A stretch of 64,000 bases of DNA from Mycobacterium noviomagense (lineage in GTDB: Bacteria; Actinomycetota; Actinomycetes; Mycobacteriales; Mycobacteriaceae), in contig NZ_AP022583.1 of NCBI RefSeq assembly GCF_010731635.1, forward strand, positions 3,658,001 to 3,722,000, written 5' to 3'. Positions 26,341 through 37,967 of the stretch are shown piece by piece (within the stretch, counting starts at the first letter, position 1; each line of letters begins with the position of its first letter). The notes beneath the pieces are model-generated. The model saw only the letters and a list, made by a program, of their open reading frames with translations. It did not search any database and was not told the origin of the DNA. The translations under genes and the position numbers were made by a program.

Positions 26341-27168
26341 ATGAACACGTCACATACCTCTCGATCAGTCATGGTTGGCATCGATGGCTCAGATGCGGCG
26401 ATTCGGGCCGCGGAATGGGCAATCGATGAGGCCGTCAGCCGTGAGGTTCCGCTGCGGCTGGTCCATGTGATCCATGAACGGGTAGAACCGGCTGCGTTCG
26501 CGTCCGTGGGAAATGTGCAGATGGAAGTCGAATACGGCGAAACTGCGCTGAGCACAGCGTGCGCTGCGATGGAAGCCACCGGCAAAGCTGTCAAGGTCGA
26601 AACCGACATTCTGCGAGGCGATCCCGCGGCCGTCCTCATCGCCGAATCCCGCCGGGCTGACATGGTGTGCGTCGGTTCGGTGGGAATCGGCCGTTTCGCC
26701 CGTGCATTGCTAGGTTCCACGGCGGCAGAACTGGCTAAGGCCGCTCACTGCTCGGTCGCGATCATCCGCACCAAGCCGAGGCAGTTGAAGCTTGCCAGCG
26801 ACTGCATAGTGGTCGCGGTCAACAACTCATCCGAGAACGAAGCAGTCGTCCAGCAGGCGATGAAAGAGGCTCAGCTGCGCGATGCACCAGTGCTCGCCCT
26901 CGGCGGGTGGCGAGAAGACCTCGGTGACATGACCCTGGACGACGTGAACAGACGGCTAGAGTCCTGGAGGCTGCGCTGTCCCAGCGTGCAAATCTATACT
27001 GCGGCCACGCATACCAACATCGCGGACTTTCTTGGCGTAAACGGCAGACGAGTTCAGCTCGCTGTGATCGGCAGCTCTGATGTTGACCAGGTCGTGCAGC
27101 TGATCGGGCCACACCGCCAGCCGTTGCTCGGTCACGCCGAGTGCTCGGTGCTGGTGGTTCGCTGCTAG
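26341..27168 (+). CDS. Universal stress protein, tandem UspA domains
   Basis: The protein has 275 aa from the ATG at 26341 (MNTSHTSRSVMVGIDGSDAAI), with AGGGAAAAA upstream. The first Usp domain (residues 8-140) has VMVGIDGS and a GSVGIGRFARALLGSTA loop of the ATP-binding type. The second is degenerate, with no intact G-2X-G-9X-G motif. The pattern is closest to the Rv3134c type. Divergent from norB with shared DosR-type boxes. Confidence 0.88.
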   Translation: MNTSHTSRSVMVGIDGSDAAIRAAEWAIDEAVSREVPLRLVHVIHERVEPAAFASVGNVQMEVEYGETALSTACAAMEATGKAVKVETDILRGDPAAVLIAESRRADMVCVGSVGIGRFARALLGSTAAELAKAAHCSVAIIRTKPRQLKLASDCIVVAVNNSSENEAVVQQAMKEAQLRDAPVLALGGWREDLGDMTLDDVNRRLESWRLRCPSVQIYTAATHTNIADFLGVNGRRVQLAVIGSSDVDQVVQLIGPHRQPLLGHAECSVLVVRC

Positions 27169-27189
27169 ACGTCGGACACGGGAGAACTT

Positions 27190-27723
27190 GTGGAGAAGAT
27201 AGTCACGGCGACGATGCGGGATGGCGCCGCGGTACTGTTGCGCCGCCTCGAGCCGTCGGATATCGACGCGGTCATTGCACTACATGACACGCTGACCGAG
27301 CGTGAGTGCTACTTGAGGTTTTTCACGATGCACCCGATGTACTTGAAAGCTTTGGCGCAGAGGCTTACTGAAGGTACGGGTGAAGACTACGCACTGGGCG
27401 CATTCGAGTCCGGAAACCTGATCGGCGTTGCTAACTACGTGGTCTGCGCCAAGCCAGCTACCGCCGAGGTTGCTGTCGTCGTGGCCCACGCGGATCATCT
27501 GCGCGGAGTGGGAACCGCATTGCTTCGGCGGCTTGCGAAAGTTGCCTGTGCTAGCGGAATTCGCCACTTCGTCGCCGATGTCATGACCACAAATCACCTG
27601 ATGTTCAGAGTTTTCCGTGATGCTGGTCTTCAGCCGCGAAGAACTGAATACAGCGACGGAGTCGTGCATCTCGAGTTCGATCTGGATGACATCGCATCCG
27701 AAATTCAAGACGCCGTTAGCTGA
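27190..27723 (+). CDS. GNAT-family N-acetyltransferase
   Basis: The protein has 177 aa with a GTG start and GGGAGAAC upstream. The fold shows LLRRLEPSDIDAVIALHDTLTERECYLRFF, then the acetyl-CoA site VVVAHADHLRGVGTALLRRLAKVA. The opening resembles the GNAT half of mycobacterial protein-lysine acetyltransferases (Pat) and GNAT domains of acyl-CoA synthetases, without their cAMP or synthetase domains. It is 21 bp after the USP gene, so it is likely co-transcribed and DosR controlled. The target could be a lysine on a metabolic enzyme; this is inference. Confidence 0.8.
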   Translation: MEKIVTATMRDGAAVLLRRLEPSDIDAVIALHDTLTERECYLRFFTMHPMYLKALAQRLTEGTGEDYALGAFESGNLIGVANYVVCAKPATAEVAVVVAHADHLRGVGTALLRRLAKVACASGIRHFVADVMTTNHLMFRVFRDAGLQPRRTEYSDGVVHLEFDLDDIASEIQDAVS

Positions 27724-28708
27724 ACGCCGACCCATCCAGAAATTCGACGACGTCACCCAGGGGGCGGCGTGGCGTCGACGGTAAGGGCTCAGCGTTGACC
27801 GGCGCCCAACCGATGCGGAGCAGCATCTGTGGGAACCCACTCATGCCGAAGACCTCGATTTGTACTGCGTCGCGGGTTTCGACCAGCTCCAGCGGTTCGG
27901 TGACCGGGCAGCTCGCCAATCCGAGTGCCGTCGCGCTCAGCAGTACGAGGCTGGTGGCCTCACCGGCGCGCAGCCGAGCCAGCGTGCTGTCGTCTTTGGT
28001 GCCAAGTGCCAATACCGCGGCATTGTCCTCCGTGGGGTCGGTCTCGGGCGGCTGCGCAAGAGCGGGGCCGGCGAACAGCCGCGGCGGGATGGGCGCGGTC
28101 GGATCAGACTCCGGTGAATTGCGGGCCGGCACACCAGCCAACGATGCGTAACGTCCGCTCCACGTGGTCAGCTCGGCCAAGTAATTGTGGTCGGTCGCGT
28201 GTCGCCAAACAGCTTCTGCCACGATGTGCTGCAGCCGCGGTAGCGACTCGATTTGACGCAGCATCACTCCGGCGCGCGCCGTGCGGGCACCCATCAGCGC
28301 TATGTAGTTGGCGGGGACAACCCACGAGCTGTAGCGGCGCCGATCGGTGCGCCGCCGCGGGATCGCCGCCGCCAGCGTGATGTCGACTTCGTTGGCAGGA
28401 TGACGGTAAACCTCAATGGCGGCAAGGTGTTCCGGTTCGTCTGGGTTCGGTAGCCGGTGAACTCTTGACTGCCACCCAAGCGCCGCCAATGCCACCACGC
28501 AGTGATGCAAGGCGATACCGCAGCTGAGAATGAGGTCGCGGCCGTCGGGATCCGTGCTGGGCAGGTTCAGTCTACGGTCGGCGTAGAGGTGCAGACTCTC
28601 CTGGCCCACTCGCCACCGCCACGGCTGTGTGTTGTGCACCGACGGCGCACGCGTTGCCATCGACAACACGGTGTGGATGGTCTCTCGGTCCGGGAAGTGG
28701 GCGCTCAT
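27716..28708 (-). CDS. Acg-family FMN-binding nitroreductase homologue (second of three)
   Basis: The protein has 330 aa from the ATG at 28708 (MSAHFPDRETIHTVLSMATRAPSVHNTQPWRW). An upstream ATG at 28747 is possible but less like relatives. The same family motifs as the other two copies are present, with RIGWAPVNAEPLPSTPRRPLGDVVEFL at the end. Overlaps the GNAT gene tail to tail by 8 bp. A pair of DosR-type boxes lies 70-110 bp upstream. Confidence 0.88.
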   Translation of the reverse strand: MSAHFPDRETIHTVLSMATRAPSVHNTQPWRWRVGQESLHLYADRRLNLPSTDPDGRDLILSCGIALHHCVVALAALGWQSRVHRLPNPDEPEHLAAIEVYRHPANEVDITLAAAIPRRRTDRRRYSSWVVPANYIALMGARTARAGVMLRQIESLPRLQHIVAEAVWRHATDHNYLAELTTWSGRYASLAGVPARNSPESDPTAPIPPRLFAGPALAQPPETDPTEDNAAVLALGTKDDSTLARLRAGEATSLVLLSATALGLASCPVTEPLELVETRDAVQIEVFGMSGFPQMLLRIGWAPVNAEPLPSTPRRPLGDVVEFLDGSAFS

Positions 28709-28773
28709 GGGGTTACCGCTTTCTATGAGGACGAAGTCATCCATCCAGGTTCGTCTGGCCAGACCCATGCCTG

Positions 28774-28815
28774 CTAGGGCAAAAAGACCCCGTTCAGCAG
28801 GACTTCCTGAGGTGT
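28774..28815. promoter_or_regulatory. DosR-type box pair between acg homologue 2 and a USP gene
   Basis: GGGCAAAAAGACCC (28777-28790) matches 10 of 14 core positions. AGGACTTCCTGAGG (28799-28812), 22 bp away, keeps only the left half-site. A TATTTC at 28834-28839 could be the -10 for the rightward USP gene. Confidence 0.55.
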
Positions 28816-28965
28816 AGCACCAGGGTTGTTTGGTATTTCGAGCCCTGTGGCCATACGACCATGCAGCTGGTGACCAACGCCTCTGACTTAAGCACGTCAC
28901 TTTCCCCTACCGTCAGGTCGACAGTGGCCAAATCGCTTTGGCAACCCAACGTTAGGGGAGACGCC

Positions 28966-29859
28966 ATGTCCTCGGGCAAACCACATCTGGGAATTGTTGT
29001 CGGCGTGGATGACTCCCCAGCCGCTAAGGTGGCCGTGGATTGGGCCGCTCGTGACGCCGAACTGCGAAACGTCGGGCTGACGCTTGTCCACGCGATTTCT
29101 CCGAACATGACGACTTGGCTGGATACGCCATTGCCGCCGGGCTTGGCGCGATGGCAGAAAGAACATGGACGCCGTCTGCTCGATGAGGCGCTTAAGGTCG
29201 TTGAACAAGCTTGTCAGGACAAAGGACCCGCTCAGGTACGCACCGAACTGTTGTCGTCCCCGGCGGTTTCCGTACTGGTCGGCATGTCTGAAGACGCGGA
29301 GCTATTGGTTGCGGGGAGTCGCGGCAGCGGAAGGTGGAGTGCCCGGCTTCTCGGCTCGGTTAGTTCCGGGTTAGTCCGACACGCGCATTGCCCGGTCGCA
29401 GTCATCCACGACGAGGACCCGCTGATGCCGCACCCGGCGCATGCGCCGATATTGCTCGGAATTGACGGCTCACCGGCATCTGAGCTGGCAACTGCGATCG
29501 CTTTCGACGAAGCCTCGCACCGCAACGTGGGGTTGGTGGCTCTGCACGCCTGGAGTGACGCGGATGTATCCGAGTGGCCCGGCATGAATTGGAGGGCAAT
29601 AGAATTGACGGCAGAACGGGTACTGGCAGAGCGCCTGGCGGGGTGGCGAGAGCAGTACCCAGACGTGGCCGTCCGCCGGATCGTTGTATGCGATCAACCG
29701 GCGCGTCAGCTCGTCGAATGGTCTGGGGAAGCCCAGCTGACTGTGGTCGGCAGCCGAGGCCGGGGCGGGTTCGCTGGAATGCGCGTGGGTTCGGTCAGCG
29801 AAACCGTCGCGCAGCTGGCGCGAATGCCGGTAGTCGTGGCACGCGGCTCGCGCGCGTGA
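28966..29859 (+). CDS. Universal stress protein, two complete UspA domains
   Basis: The protein has 297 aa from the ATG at 28966, with AGGGGAG 5 nt upstream. Domain 1 (IVVGVDDSPAAKVAVDWAARDAEL to GSRGSGRWSARLLGSVSSGLVRHAHCPVAVIHDE) and domain 2 (ILLGIDGSPASELATAIAFDEAS to GSRGRGGFAGMRVGSVSETVAQLARMPVVVA) both keep the G-2X-G-9X-G(S/T) ATP-binding motif. This is the Rv2005c/Rv2623-type architecture. It faces dosS tail to tail. Confidence 0.9.
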   Translation: MSSGKPHLGIVVGVDDSPAAKVAVDWAARDAELRNVGLTLVHAISPNMTTWLDTPLPPGLARWQKEHGRRLLDEALKVVEQACQDKGPAQVRTELLSSPAVSVLVGMSEDAELLVAGSRGSGRWSARLLGSVSSGLVRHAHCPVAVIHDEDPLMPHPAHAPILLGIDGSPASELATAIAFDEASHRNVGLVALHAWSDADVSEWPGMNWRAIELTAERVLAERLAGWREQYPDVAVRRIVVCDQPARQLVEWSGEAQLTVVGSRGRGGFAGMRVGSVSETVAQLARMPVVVARGSRA

Positions 29860-29880
29860 GTGCGGCACAGAAGCCAAGCG

Positions 29881-31611
<1,731 letters not shown>

Positions 31612-32283
31612 TCACCAGGCGAGACCTCCGTCTCCCCTATCCGACGGGCGATGGTCAGCGTTCAACTTGGACGCGAACACCGCTGCTTGGGTCCGCCGCT
31701 CCATCCCAAGCTTGGCCAGCAAACGTGATACATAGTTCTTCACCGTTTTTTCCGCTAAGAACATGCGGGCGGCGATTTGCTTGTTGGTGAGTCCCTCGCT
31801 GAGGAGCGCGAGCAGCGTCCGCTCCTGGTCGGTGAGCCCAAGCAGCGGATCAGTGCGTTCGGCAGTGCCGCGGAGCTTCGCCATCAAGGCCGCGGCAGCC
31901 CGGTTGTCCAGCAGCGATTTGCCGGCACCTACGTCTTTGATGGCTTGCGCCAGCTCCATGCCCTTGATGTCCTTGACGACGTAGCCGCTGGCCCCGGCCA
32001 GAACCGCGTCAAGCATCGCCTCATCGGAGGTGAATGAGGTCAACATCAGGCAGCGCAGCTCCGGCAGGTCCGACAGCAAATCCCGGCACAGTTCGATTCC
32101 GCTGCCATCGGGCAGCCGGACGTCGAGCACCGCGACGTCGGGCCGCACCGCCGGTATCCGGGCCAGCGCTTCGGCGACCGAACCGGCTTCGCCCACGACT
32201 TCCAGCTCCAGGTCCGACTCGAGCAAGTCGACGATCCCTCGGCGGACCACCTCGTGGTCGTCGACCAAAAAGACCCTCACCAT
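31612..32283 (-). CDS. dosR: DosR/DevR response regulator (dormancy regulator)
   Basis: The protein has 223 aa from the ATG at 32283 ([16 protein letters not shown]). A longer upstream reading frame is spurious. The phosphoacceptor is D54 ([10 protein letters not shown]), with K104 of the receiver. The NarL/LuxR helix-turn-helix keeps K179, K182 and N183 ([16 protein letters not shown]), the residues that contact DNA in M. tuberculosis DosR. The known phospho-Thr at 198 is kept and position 205 is Ser. DNA contacts being identical means the same box consensus can be used to read this locus. Operon order USP-dosR-dosS is as in M. tuberculosis. Confidence 0.95.
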   Translation of the reverse strand: MVRVFLVDDHEVVRRGIVDLLESDLELEVVGEAGSVAEALARIPAVRPDVAVLDVRLPDGSGIELCRDLLSDLPELRCLMLTSFTSDEAMLDAVLAGASGYVVKDIKGMELAQAIKDVGAGKSLLDNRAAAALMAKLRGTAERTDPLLGLTDQERTLLALLSEGLTNKQIAARMFLAEKTVKNYVSRLLAKLGMERRTQAAVFASKLNADHRPSDRGDGGLAW

Positions 32284-32356
32284 GGCGAGCCCTCCACAGA
32301 CGGGCGCCGTTCTGTTCTGCAGACCGACGCGTAGACATCCATCATGCTCTATCCCC

Positions 32357-33208
32357 TCATAGATGTTGGTGACCAACGACGAGAAGCACACCGTTGAAGT
32401 CGACCAACGCCGCATTGCCCGCAGCCCCAAGAATTTCGCGCACATGATCGGGATGGCGGGCACCCACGACGAGCAACTGCACGCTTGCTGCGTGCTTGGC
32501 CAGATAGTCGAGAAGGCAACCATGCAAGGCGATCGCCTCGGTGGAAAGATCGGGATAGCGTCGTCGCCACCGGGCCATCCGGCGATCCAGACGAGCGCGT
32601 ATCCGGCAATCGCCCGCGGCCGGTTGATCCGCGGGGGAACTTTTCCAGCAGGTGACCGCCCGCAATGGGGCGTTACGTAGCCGCGCCTCAGTTGCGGCGG
32701 CCTCCAGTACCACCCCGACGTCAGGTGACTCGTCGGCTTCGACGACAATCCACTGACAGCTTGGTTGCGGCCGATGACCACCTCCGCGAACGATGGCGAC
32801 GGGGCAATGCGCCGCGACCGCAAGGGCAGCGGCGGTGGAGCCCACCCGGCCGGGTTGGAAGTGATTGAGCCCCAGTGCACCGACGCAGACCATCGCCGCC
32901 GACCGAGAAGCACTGACGAGTGCGCTAATTGGCGAGTCGCGGGAGATCTCGGCTTCGATTTTCACCGGTTTGTCGGTGGCCTCAACCGCCGCGGACGCCC
33001 AATGCACGGCCATTTCGGCGTTAGCCAGGCGAGGAGTGTCCCTCTCGTCGACCGGCTTCGTATTGTCCTGATCGACTGCACACAGCAAGCGCAGGGGAAC
33101 GTTACGATCAACCGCCTCATCCGCGGCCCACAGTGCTGTGCGGATGGCTACTTTGGATCCGTCGACGCCAACCACCACTGCCGGGGAGGTGGGCGATCCA
33201 CTCATCAT
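32357..33208 (-). CDS. Universal stress protein upstream of dosRS (Rv3134c-like)
   Basis: The protein has 283 aa from the ATG at 33208 ([42 protein letters not shown]). The first Usp domain has [34 protein letters not shown]. The second is degenerate. It is the promoter-proximal gene of the dosRS operon, 73 nt before dosR. A TACCGT (33266 to 33261 on the minus strand) sits at the right distance from the box at 33290-33303 to start transcription near 33254, placing the box centre about 42 bp upstream. Confidence 0.9.
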   Translation of the reverse strand: MMSGSPTSPAVVVGVDGSKVAIRTALWAADEAVDRNVPLRLLCAVDQDNTKPVDERDTPRLANAEMAVHWASAAVEATDKPVKIEAEISRDSPISALVSASRSAAMVCVGALGLNHFQPGRVGSTAAALAVAAHCPVAIVRGGGHRPQPSCQWIVVEADESPDVGVVLEAAATEARLRNAPLRAVTCWKSSPADQPAAGDCRIRARLDRRMARWRRRYPDLSTEAIALHGCLLDYLAKHAASVQLLVVGARHPDHVREILGAAGNAALVDFNGVLLVVGHQHL

Positions 33209-33286
33209 GAACTCCGGGGCTTGGCCATGCCGGCGCAAGGTAAGCCGACAGTCGTGCGCAACGGTATCGATTACCTAGCGGCACCT

Positions 33287-33328
33287 TCAGGGTCGTTGGT
33301 CCTTGGTTTGCTGGCCATTGGTCCCCGC
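33287..33328. promoter_or_regulatory. DosR-type box pair between the dosRS operon and the hydrogenase operon
   Basis: GGGTCGTTGGTCCT (33290-33303, 9-10 of 14 matches) and TGGCCATTGGTCCC (33312-33325, 10/14) are 22 bp apart. They can autoactivate the USP-dosR-dosS operon. A further core, GGGTCTTTCGACTC (33382-33395, 10/14), is listed separately for the hydrogenase side. Confidence 0.8.
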
Positions 33329-33378
33329 CTCGTCAGATGCCGCTTGCCGGCCGTCGTCGGATGACAACTGGCCATGGG

Positions 33379-33398
33379 GCTGGGTCTTTCGACTCTTG
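33379..33398. promoter_or_regulatory. DosR-type box proximal to the hydrogenase operon
   Basis: GGGTCTTTCGACTC (33382-33395) matches 10 of 14 core positions. Its centre is 44.5 nt before the ATG at 33433, the geometry expected if that operon's mRNA is leaderless. The -10 is weak (TAACGA at 33419-33424). Confidence 0.5.
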
Positions 33399-33432
33399 CG
33401 CAGTTCGAGCGTCGGCGATAACGATCATCAGG

Positions 33433-34566
33433 ATGGATACGGGCTCTGCCCACTCGATCGCCACGTTGGATGCCTCTGGCCTGGCGGCACTTGTCGGTGT
33501 GCTGATCGAGCGCGGCTATCGCGTCGTCGGCCCGACGTTACGGGACAACGCAATAGTGCTCGCTGAGCTCGAATCGGCCGACGATCTGCCTCGCGGTTGG
33601 GGTGTGGACGTGGGTCCGGGGCATTACCGGTTGCGGCGCCGTGACGACGATGCGCTGTTCGGCCATTCGGCCGGCCCCCAGTCGTGGAAGCAGTTCTTGC
33701 ACCCGCCTAGGCAGCGGGTGTGGTCGTCCGACGGGACCGAACCGGAAGAGCCGCCGCAGTATGCGTTCATCGGGGTGCGGGCATGCGACCTGTCGGCGAT
33801 CAGAATCCTGAACGGAGTGCTCGGTGTTGGGGCACATCCGGACCAAGGTTTCGTGGGCCGGTTGCGACGGGTCTTCGTGGTGGCCGTCAACTGCACCGAA
33901 CCGGGCGGCTTGTGCTTTTGCGCGTCGATGGGAACCGGACCCGCCGTGGGTCCTGGCTACGATCTCGCGCTCACCGAGCGCATCGACGCCGATGGAAGGC
34001 ACTACCTGGTCGACGTCGGCAGCGACGACGGCGCGCAAGTGTTGGCCGCGCTGCCGCACTGGGAAGCTAGCCAGTCCGAAATTGACGCGGCGCGAAGCGA
34101 AGTCAGCGAAGCTGCGAATCATATGGGCCGGCAGATGCCGCAGGTCGACCACCGCCAACTGCTCGTCGAGTCGCGCGAGTCACCGCGCTGGGAAGACGTC
34201 GCCAGTCGATGTCTGACGTGTGGCAACTGCACCATGGTCTGTCCCACTTGCTTCTGCACCAGCACTGAGGACATCACCGATCTCACCGGCGAACACGCCG
34301 AACGCTGGATGCGCTGGGCGTCGTGCTACGAGTTCGACTTCACTTATATCCACGGCGGCAGCGTGCGGCAATCGGGTGAGTCACGCTACCGCCACTGGAT
34401 CACCCACAAGCTCGGCACTTGGCATGACCAGTTCGACAGCACCGGCTGCGTCGGCTGCGGGCGCTGTATCGCCTGGTGCCCCACCGGGATTGACATCACC
34501 GAGGAAATGAACGCGCTGGAGGTGCTCGCGCGCGAACAGCAGGCCGAGGAGCCTGGCGATGGCTAA
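33433..34566 (+). CDS. Hydrogenase beta subunit-like 4Fe-4S dicluster protein (group 3b hydrogenase / sulfhydrogenase HyhB type)
   Basis: The protein has 377 aa from the ATG at 33433 (MDTGSAHSIATLDASGLAAL). The N-terminal domain contains YAFIGVRACDLSAIRI and is related to anaerobic sulfite reductase subunit A. Two ferredoxin cysteine clusters follow: CLTCGNCTMVCPTCFC and CVGCGRCIAWCPTG. It would carry electrons between the flavin subunit and the hydrogenase small subunit. First gene of a four-subunit operon; it overlaps the next gene by 8 bp. Confidence 0.88.
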   Translation: MDTGSAHSIATLDASGLAALVGVLIERGYRVVGPTLRDNAIVLAELESADDLPRGWGVDVGPGHYRLRRRDDDALFGHSAGPQSWKQFLHPPRQRVWSSDGTEPEEPPQYAFIGVRACDLSAIRILNGVLGVGAHPDQGFVGRLRRVFVVAVNCTEPGGLCFCASMGTGPAVGPGYDLALTERIDADGRHYLVDVGSDDGAQVLAALPHWEASQSEIDAARSEVSEAANHMGRQMPQVDHRQLLVESRESPRWEDVASRCLTCGNCTMVCPTCFCTSTEDITDLTGEHAERWMRWASCYEFDFTYIHGGSVRQSGESRYRHWITHKLGTWHDQFDSTGCVGCGRCIAWCPTGIDITEEMNALEVLAREQQAEEPGDG

Positions 34567-35419
34567 AACGGCGACCCAGAACGCAAAGTCACCGTCCTCG
34601 GCGATGGCTCCCGTCCCGTATCGCGTCCGCAGCAGGGTAGTCGAGAGTTTCGAGGCGGCAAGCATCTGGCTGGAACCGGTGGGTCAATCAGTGGCGCCGC
34701 CGCTGCCCGGCCAGTTCATGATGTTGTACGCCTTCGGCATTGGTGAAATCGCCATGTCGGTCAGCGGTGTTCCCCGAAATGCCGATGACGCCATCGGTCA
34801 CACCATCCGAGCGGTCGGCGCGGTCAGCCAGGCATTGCACGATGCCGACGTGGGTACGGTGGTCGGGGTTCGCGGGCCGTTCGGTACCGACTGGGGGTTG
34901 GCCACGTCGAACGGGCGCGACCTGGTGATCGTGGCCGGCGGGTGTGGTTCGGCCCCCCTGCGGCCGGTGGTTTTGGAGGCGTTGGCCCAGCGGTCACGGT
35001 TCGGACGGGTGATGGTGATCGTCGGCGCGCGGACACCGGAGCACTTCCTGTTTCGCCAGGAGGTCGCAGAATGGGCAGGAAACCCACTGCTCGAGGCCGA
35101 ACTGATCGTCGATGCAGCAGGGCCCGACTGGCCGTGGGAGGTCGGATTGGTCACCGAGCCGCTGCGACGGTTGACGCTGAATCCTGCACGTACCACTGCA
35201 TTTATCTGCGGACCCGAGCCCATGATCCGGTTCTGCGCCCGCGAGCTGGTGCAGAAGGGCCTCGCTGCCAACGATATTCGAGTCTCGCTGGAGCGGAACA
35301 TGCAATGTGGGATCGGCTGGTGCGGGCACTGTCAGCTGGGCCCGCTGCTGCTCTGTCGCGACGGACCGGTCGTTGGTTATGACGTCGCCGGTCCACTGCT
35401 ACAGGTCCAGGAGCTATAG
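34559..35419 (+). CDS. Hydrogenase gamma subunit-like FAD/NAD(P)-binding protein (HyhG type)
   Basis: The protein has 286 aa. It has an FAD-binding domain ([22 protein letters not shown]), a nucleotide-binding domain ([33 protein letters not shown]) and a C-terminal [2Fe-2S] site with C250, C255, C258 and C266 ([17 protein letters not shown]). This matches PyrK/HyhG-type subunits that link NAD(P)H to the hydrogenase. The next gene starts 1 nt after the stop. Confidence 0.9.
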   Translation: MAKTATQNAKSPSSAMAPVPYRVRSRVVESFEAASIWLEPVGQSVAPPLPGQFMMLYAFGIGEIAMSVSGVPRNADDAIGHTIRAVGAVSQALHDADVGTVVGVRGPFGTDWGLATSNGRDLVIVAGGCGSAPLRPVVLEALAQRSRFGRVMVIVGARTPEHFLFRQEVAEWAGNPLLEAELIVDAAGPDWPWEVGLVTEPLRRLTLNPARTTAFICGPEPMIRFCARELVQKGLAANDIRVSLERNMQCGIGWCGHCQLGPLLLCRDGPVVGYDVAGPLLQVQEL

Positions 35420-36178
35420 ATGGCCCCACCGACATTGGCCGTCTGGAAGTTCGCCTCATGTGACGGTTGCCAGCTGACACTACTGGACTGTGAGGACGAG
35501 TTGCTCACTCTCGCAGAGCAGGTGCAGATCCGCACGTTCCTCGAAGCCTCCAGCGCGATCGTCGGCGGACCCTACGACGTGTCACTGGTCGAGGGCTCGA
35601 TCACCACCAGCCACGACCAAGAGCGTATCCACGAAATCCGCGAGCAGTCCAAGGTTCTGGTGACCATCGGTGCGTGTGCGACCGCGGGTGGCGTCCAGGC
35701 ACTGCGGAACTTCGCCGACGTCGCCGAGTTCGCGGCCGTCGTCTACGCCAAACCGGAGTACATCGACACGCTGGCGACTTCCACGCCGGCCTCCGCGCAC
35801 GTCAAGGTGGACTACCAGCTACAGGGCTGCCCCATCGACCGCGGCCAGCTGCTCGATACCCTGGCCGCGCTGCTGGTCGGGCGCAAGCCTCGAATTCCGG
35901 CCAAGACGGTATGCATGGAGTGCAAACTGCGTGGGGTGACTTGTGTCCTCGTCGCCGATGGCACCCCGTGTCTGGGCCCAGTCACCCATGCCGGGTGTGG
36001 AGCATTGTGCCCCAGGCATCGTCGCGGCTGCTACGGATGTTTCGGCCCGATGGCTACACCGAACATGCCGGCGTTGATCCCGCTGCTGCGCCGAGACGGG
36101 ATGTCCGAGGGTGACGTCGACCGGGTGTTTTCGACCTTCAACGTCGCAAAGTTCGCCGCCGAACGGAATGACAGATGA
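35420..36178 (+). CDS. hyhS: [NiFe] hydrogenase small subunit, group 3b-like
   Basis: The protein has 252 aa. Proximal [4Fe-4S] cluster ligands are C14 and C17 (ASCDGCQ), C86 (GACATAGG) and C137 (QGCPID). Further cysteines ([32 protein letters not shown]) fit two more clusters. No twin-arginine signal peptide is present, so the enzyme is cytoplasmic, as expected for group 3b. It overlaps the large-subunit gene by ATGA. Confidence 0.92.
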   Translation: MAPPTLAVWKFASCDGCQLTLLDCEDELLTLAEQVQIRTFLEASSAIVGGPYDVSLVEGSITTSHDQERIHEIREQSKVLVTIGACATAGGVQALRNFADVAEFAAVVYAKPEYIDTLATSTPASAHVKVDYQLQGCPIDRGQLLDTLAALLVGRKPRIPAKTVCMECKLRGVTCVLVADGTPCLGPVTHAGCGALCPRHRRGCYGCFGPMATPNMPALIPLLRRDGMSEGDVDRVFSTFNVAKFAAERNDR

Positions 36179-37467
36179 GCGAGGGTAGCCGCACTCTGAC
36201 TGTGGGCGCATTGACCCGTGTCGAAGGCGAAGGCGCCTTGCACGTGAAGCTGCGCGACGGGGTATTGGAACGTGTGGAGCTGAACATCTATGAACCGCCG
36301 CGGTTCTTCGAGGCGTTCCTGCGTGGCCGTGCCTACACCGAGCCGCCAGACATCACTGCGCGGGTGTGCGGCATCTGCCCGGTGGCTTACCAGGTCAGTG
36401 CGTGCAATGCGATTGAAGACGCGTGTGGCATCCAGGTCGATCCGGACGTGGTGGCACTGCGTCGACTACTGTACTGCGGGGAGTGGATCCACAGCCATGT
36501 CTTGCACATCTACCTGCTGCATGCACCGGACTTTCTCGGCTATCCCGACGCAATCGCGTTAGCGAAAGATGAGCGCGATATCGTCGAGCGGGGCTTGCGG
36601 CTGAAGAAGGCCGGCAACCGGCTGATGGAATTCATCGGCGGGCGAGCAATCCACCCGATCAACGCACGACTGGGCGGGTTCTATTCGGTGCCCACCCGGA
36701 CGGACCTGCAACCGGTTGCCGAGCAGTTGCGCCATGCGCTCGACGACGCGGTCGCCACCGTGCGCTGGGTGTCCGAATTCGAATTCCCCGACCTGGAACT
36801 CGGCCACGAGTTCCTCGCGCTCACGCAGCCTGACCGTTATCCGATCGAGAACGGGACGATTGCGCGCAGCGCCGGACTGTCGTTCCCGGCAGCCGAATTC
36901 ACCGAGCATGTGCTCGAGTCGCAGGTGCCGTACTCCACTGCGTTGCACGCTACCTTGGACGGTGGCCGCTACCTCACCGGGCCGCTGGCGCGCTATTCGC
37001 TGAACTCCTCGGTGCTCTCTCCGGTCGCGCGGGAAGCTGCCGCCGAAGCGTGGTTGGCCGCTGAATGTCGAAATCCCTTCCGCAGCATTGTGGTTCGGGC
37101 AGTGGAGGTGGTATACGCGATCGAAGAGGCGCTACGAATCATCGATGACTACAAGCCTCCGCAGCGGCCGTACGTCGACGTGCCCGTCCACGCCGGAATC
37201 GGCCACGGTGTCAGTGAGGCACCGCGGGGGCTGCTGTATCACCGATACCGGATCACCGAGGAAGGACTTATCGGCGACGCGTGCATCGTTCCGCCCACCT
37301 CACAGAACCAGGCTGCCATCGAATCCGATCTGGCGCAGGTGGTATCGGCGAACCTCGCGCTGGACGATGGTGAGCTGACAGCCATGTGCGAGCGGGTGAT
37401 TCGTAGCTATGACCCATGCATCTCCTGCTCGGCGCACTTTCTGAAGCTCACAGTGGAGCGGCGTTGA
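36175..37467 (+). CDS. hyhL: [NiFe] hydrogenase large subunit, group 3b-like
   Basis: The protein has 430 aa. The L1 motif [11 protein letters not shown] supplies C65 and C68 for the Ni-Fe centre. The usual trailing His of the general L1 motif is a Tyr (Y72). The L2 motif DPCISCSAH supplies C415 and C418. After H421 a 9-residue tail remains, which the maturation protease must remove. With the three upstream subunits it would reversibly couple H2 to NAD(P)H, probably as a redox valve in hypoxia; in M. smegmatis the equivalent Hyd3 is DosR-linked. The Ni/Fe/CN maturation genes are not here. Confidence 0.92.
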   Translation: MSEGSRTLTVGALTRVEGEGALHVKLRDGVLERVELNIYEPPRFFEAFLRGRAYTEPPDITARVCGICPVAYQVSACNAIEDACGIQVDPDVVALRRLLYCGEWIHSHVLHIYLLHAPDFLGYPDAIALAKDERDIVERGLRLKKAGNRLMEFIGGRAIHPINARLGGFYSVPTRTDLQPVAEQLRHALDDAVATVRWVSEFEFPDLELGHEFLALTQPDRYPIENGTIARSAGLSFPAAEFTEHVLESQVPYSTALHATLDGGRYLTGPLARYSLNSSVLSPVAREAAAEAWLAAECRNPFRSIVVRAVEVVYAIEEALRIIDDYKPPQRPYVDVPVHAGIGHGVSEAPRGLLYHRYRITEEGLIGDACIVPPTSQNQAAIESDLAQVVSANLALDDGELTAMCERVIRSYDPCISCSAHFLKLTVERR

Positions 37468-37955
37468 ACGCTGACGTCGTGGTCATCGGGATCGGGAACC
37501 CGTATCGTCGCGACGACGGTGTCGGCCCTGCCGTCGCTGCGGCGATCGACGAGCACAAGCCCGCCCATGTTCGTGTCGTGACCGGCATCGAGGATCCCAT
37601 GACCCTCCTGGAGGCGTGGTCTGGGGCAAAGCTGGCGGTGTTGGTGGATGCGGCGATGACCACTCCGTCGACGCCCGGTCGCATCCATCGCGTCACAGCC
37701 GGTGATCTGATTGCCGGAGGCGGGGTCAGCACGCACGGTCTAAATGTGACCCAAGCACTTGCACTGGGGCAGGCGCTGGGCCGGATGCCCGACCGGCTAG
37801 TGGTGTTGGGCGTCGAGGCCGCTGACACCGGGCAGGGTTTCGGGTTCACGGCGCAGGTGGCGGCCGCGATGCCGCATGTGATCGCTGCAGTAGCAGAAAT
37901 CATTGGCATCTCAATGGAACTACTGCTGGGGCCGACTGAGAATCAGCTGAATTAA
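37464..37955 (+). CDS. Hydrogenase maturation protease (HyaD/HycI family)
   Basis: The protein has 163 aa from the TTG at 37464, which overlaps the large-subunit stop (TTGA) and has GGAG 7 nt upstream. An ATG at 37416 would add 16 residues lying inside the large subunit gene. IGIGNPYRRDDGVGP and VVLGVEAADTGQGFGFT are characteristic of the family, with acidic residues that bind nickel of the precursor. It cuts the C-terminal tail of the large subunit. Last gene of the operon. Confidence 0.87.
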   Translation: MNADVVVIGIGNPYRRDDGVGPAVAAAIDEHKPAHVRVVTGIEDPMTLLEAWSGAKLAVLVDAAMTTPSTPGRIHRVTAGDLIAGGGVSTHGLNVTQALALGQALGRMPDRLVVLGVEAADTGQGFGFTAQVAAAMPHVIAAVAEIIGISMELLLGPTENQLN

Positions 37956-37967
37956 CGAAGTCGCCCC

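Noticed and set aside
32284..32356. Separate DosR box directly before dosR
   Set aside because: Nothing matching the core was found in the 73-bp gap, so dosR most likely depends on the upstream USP promoter.
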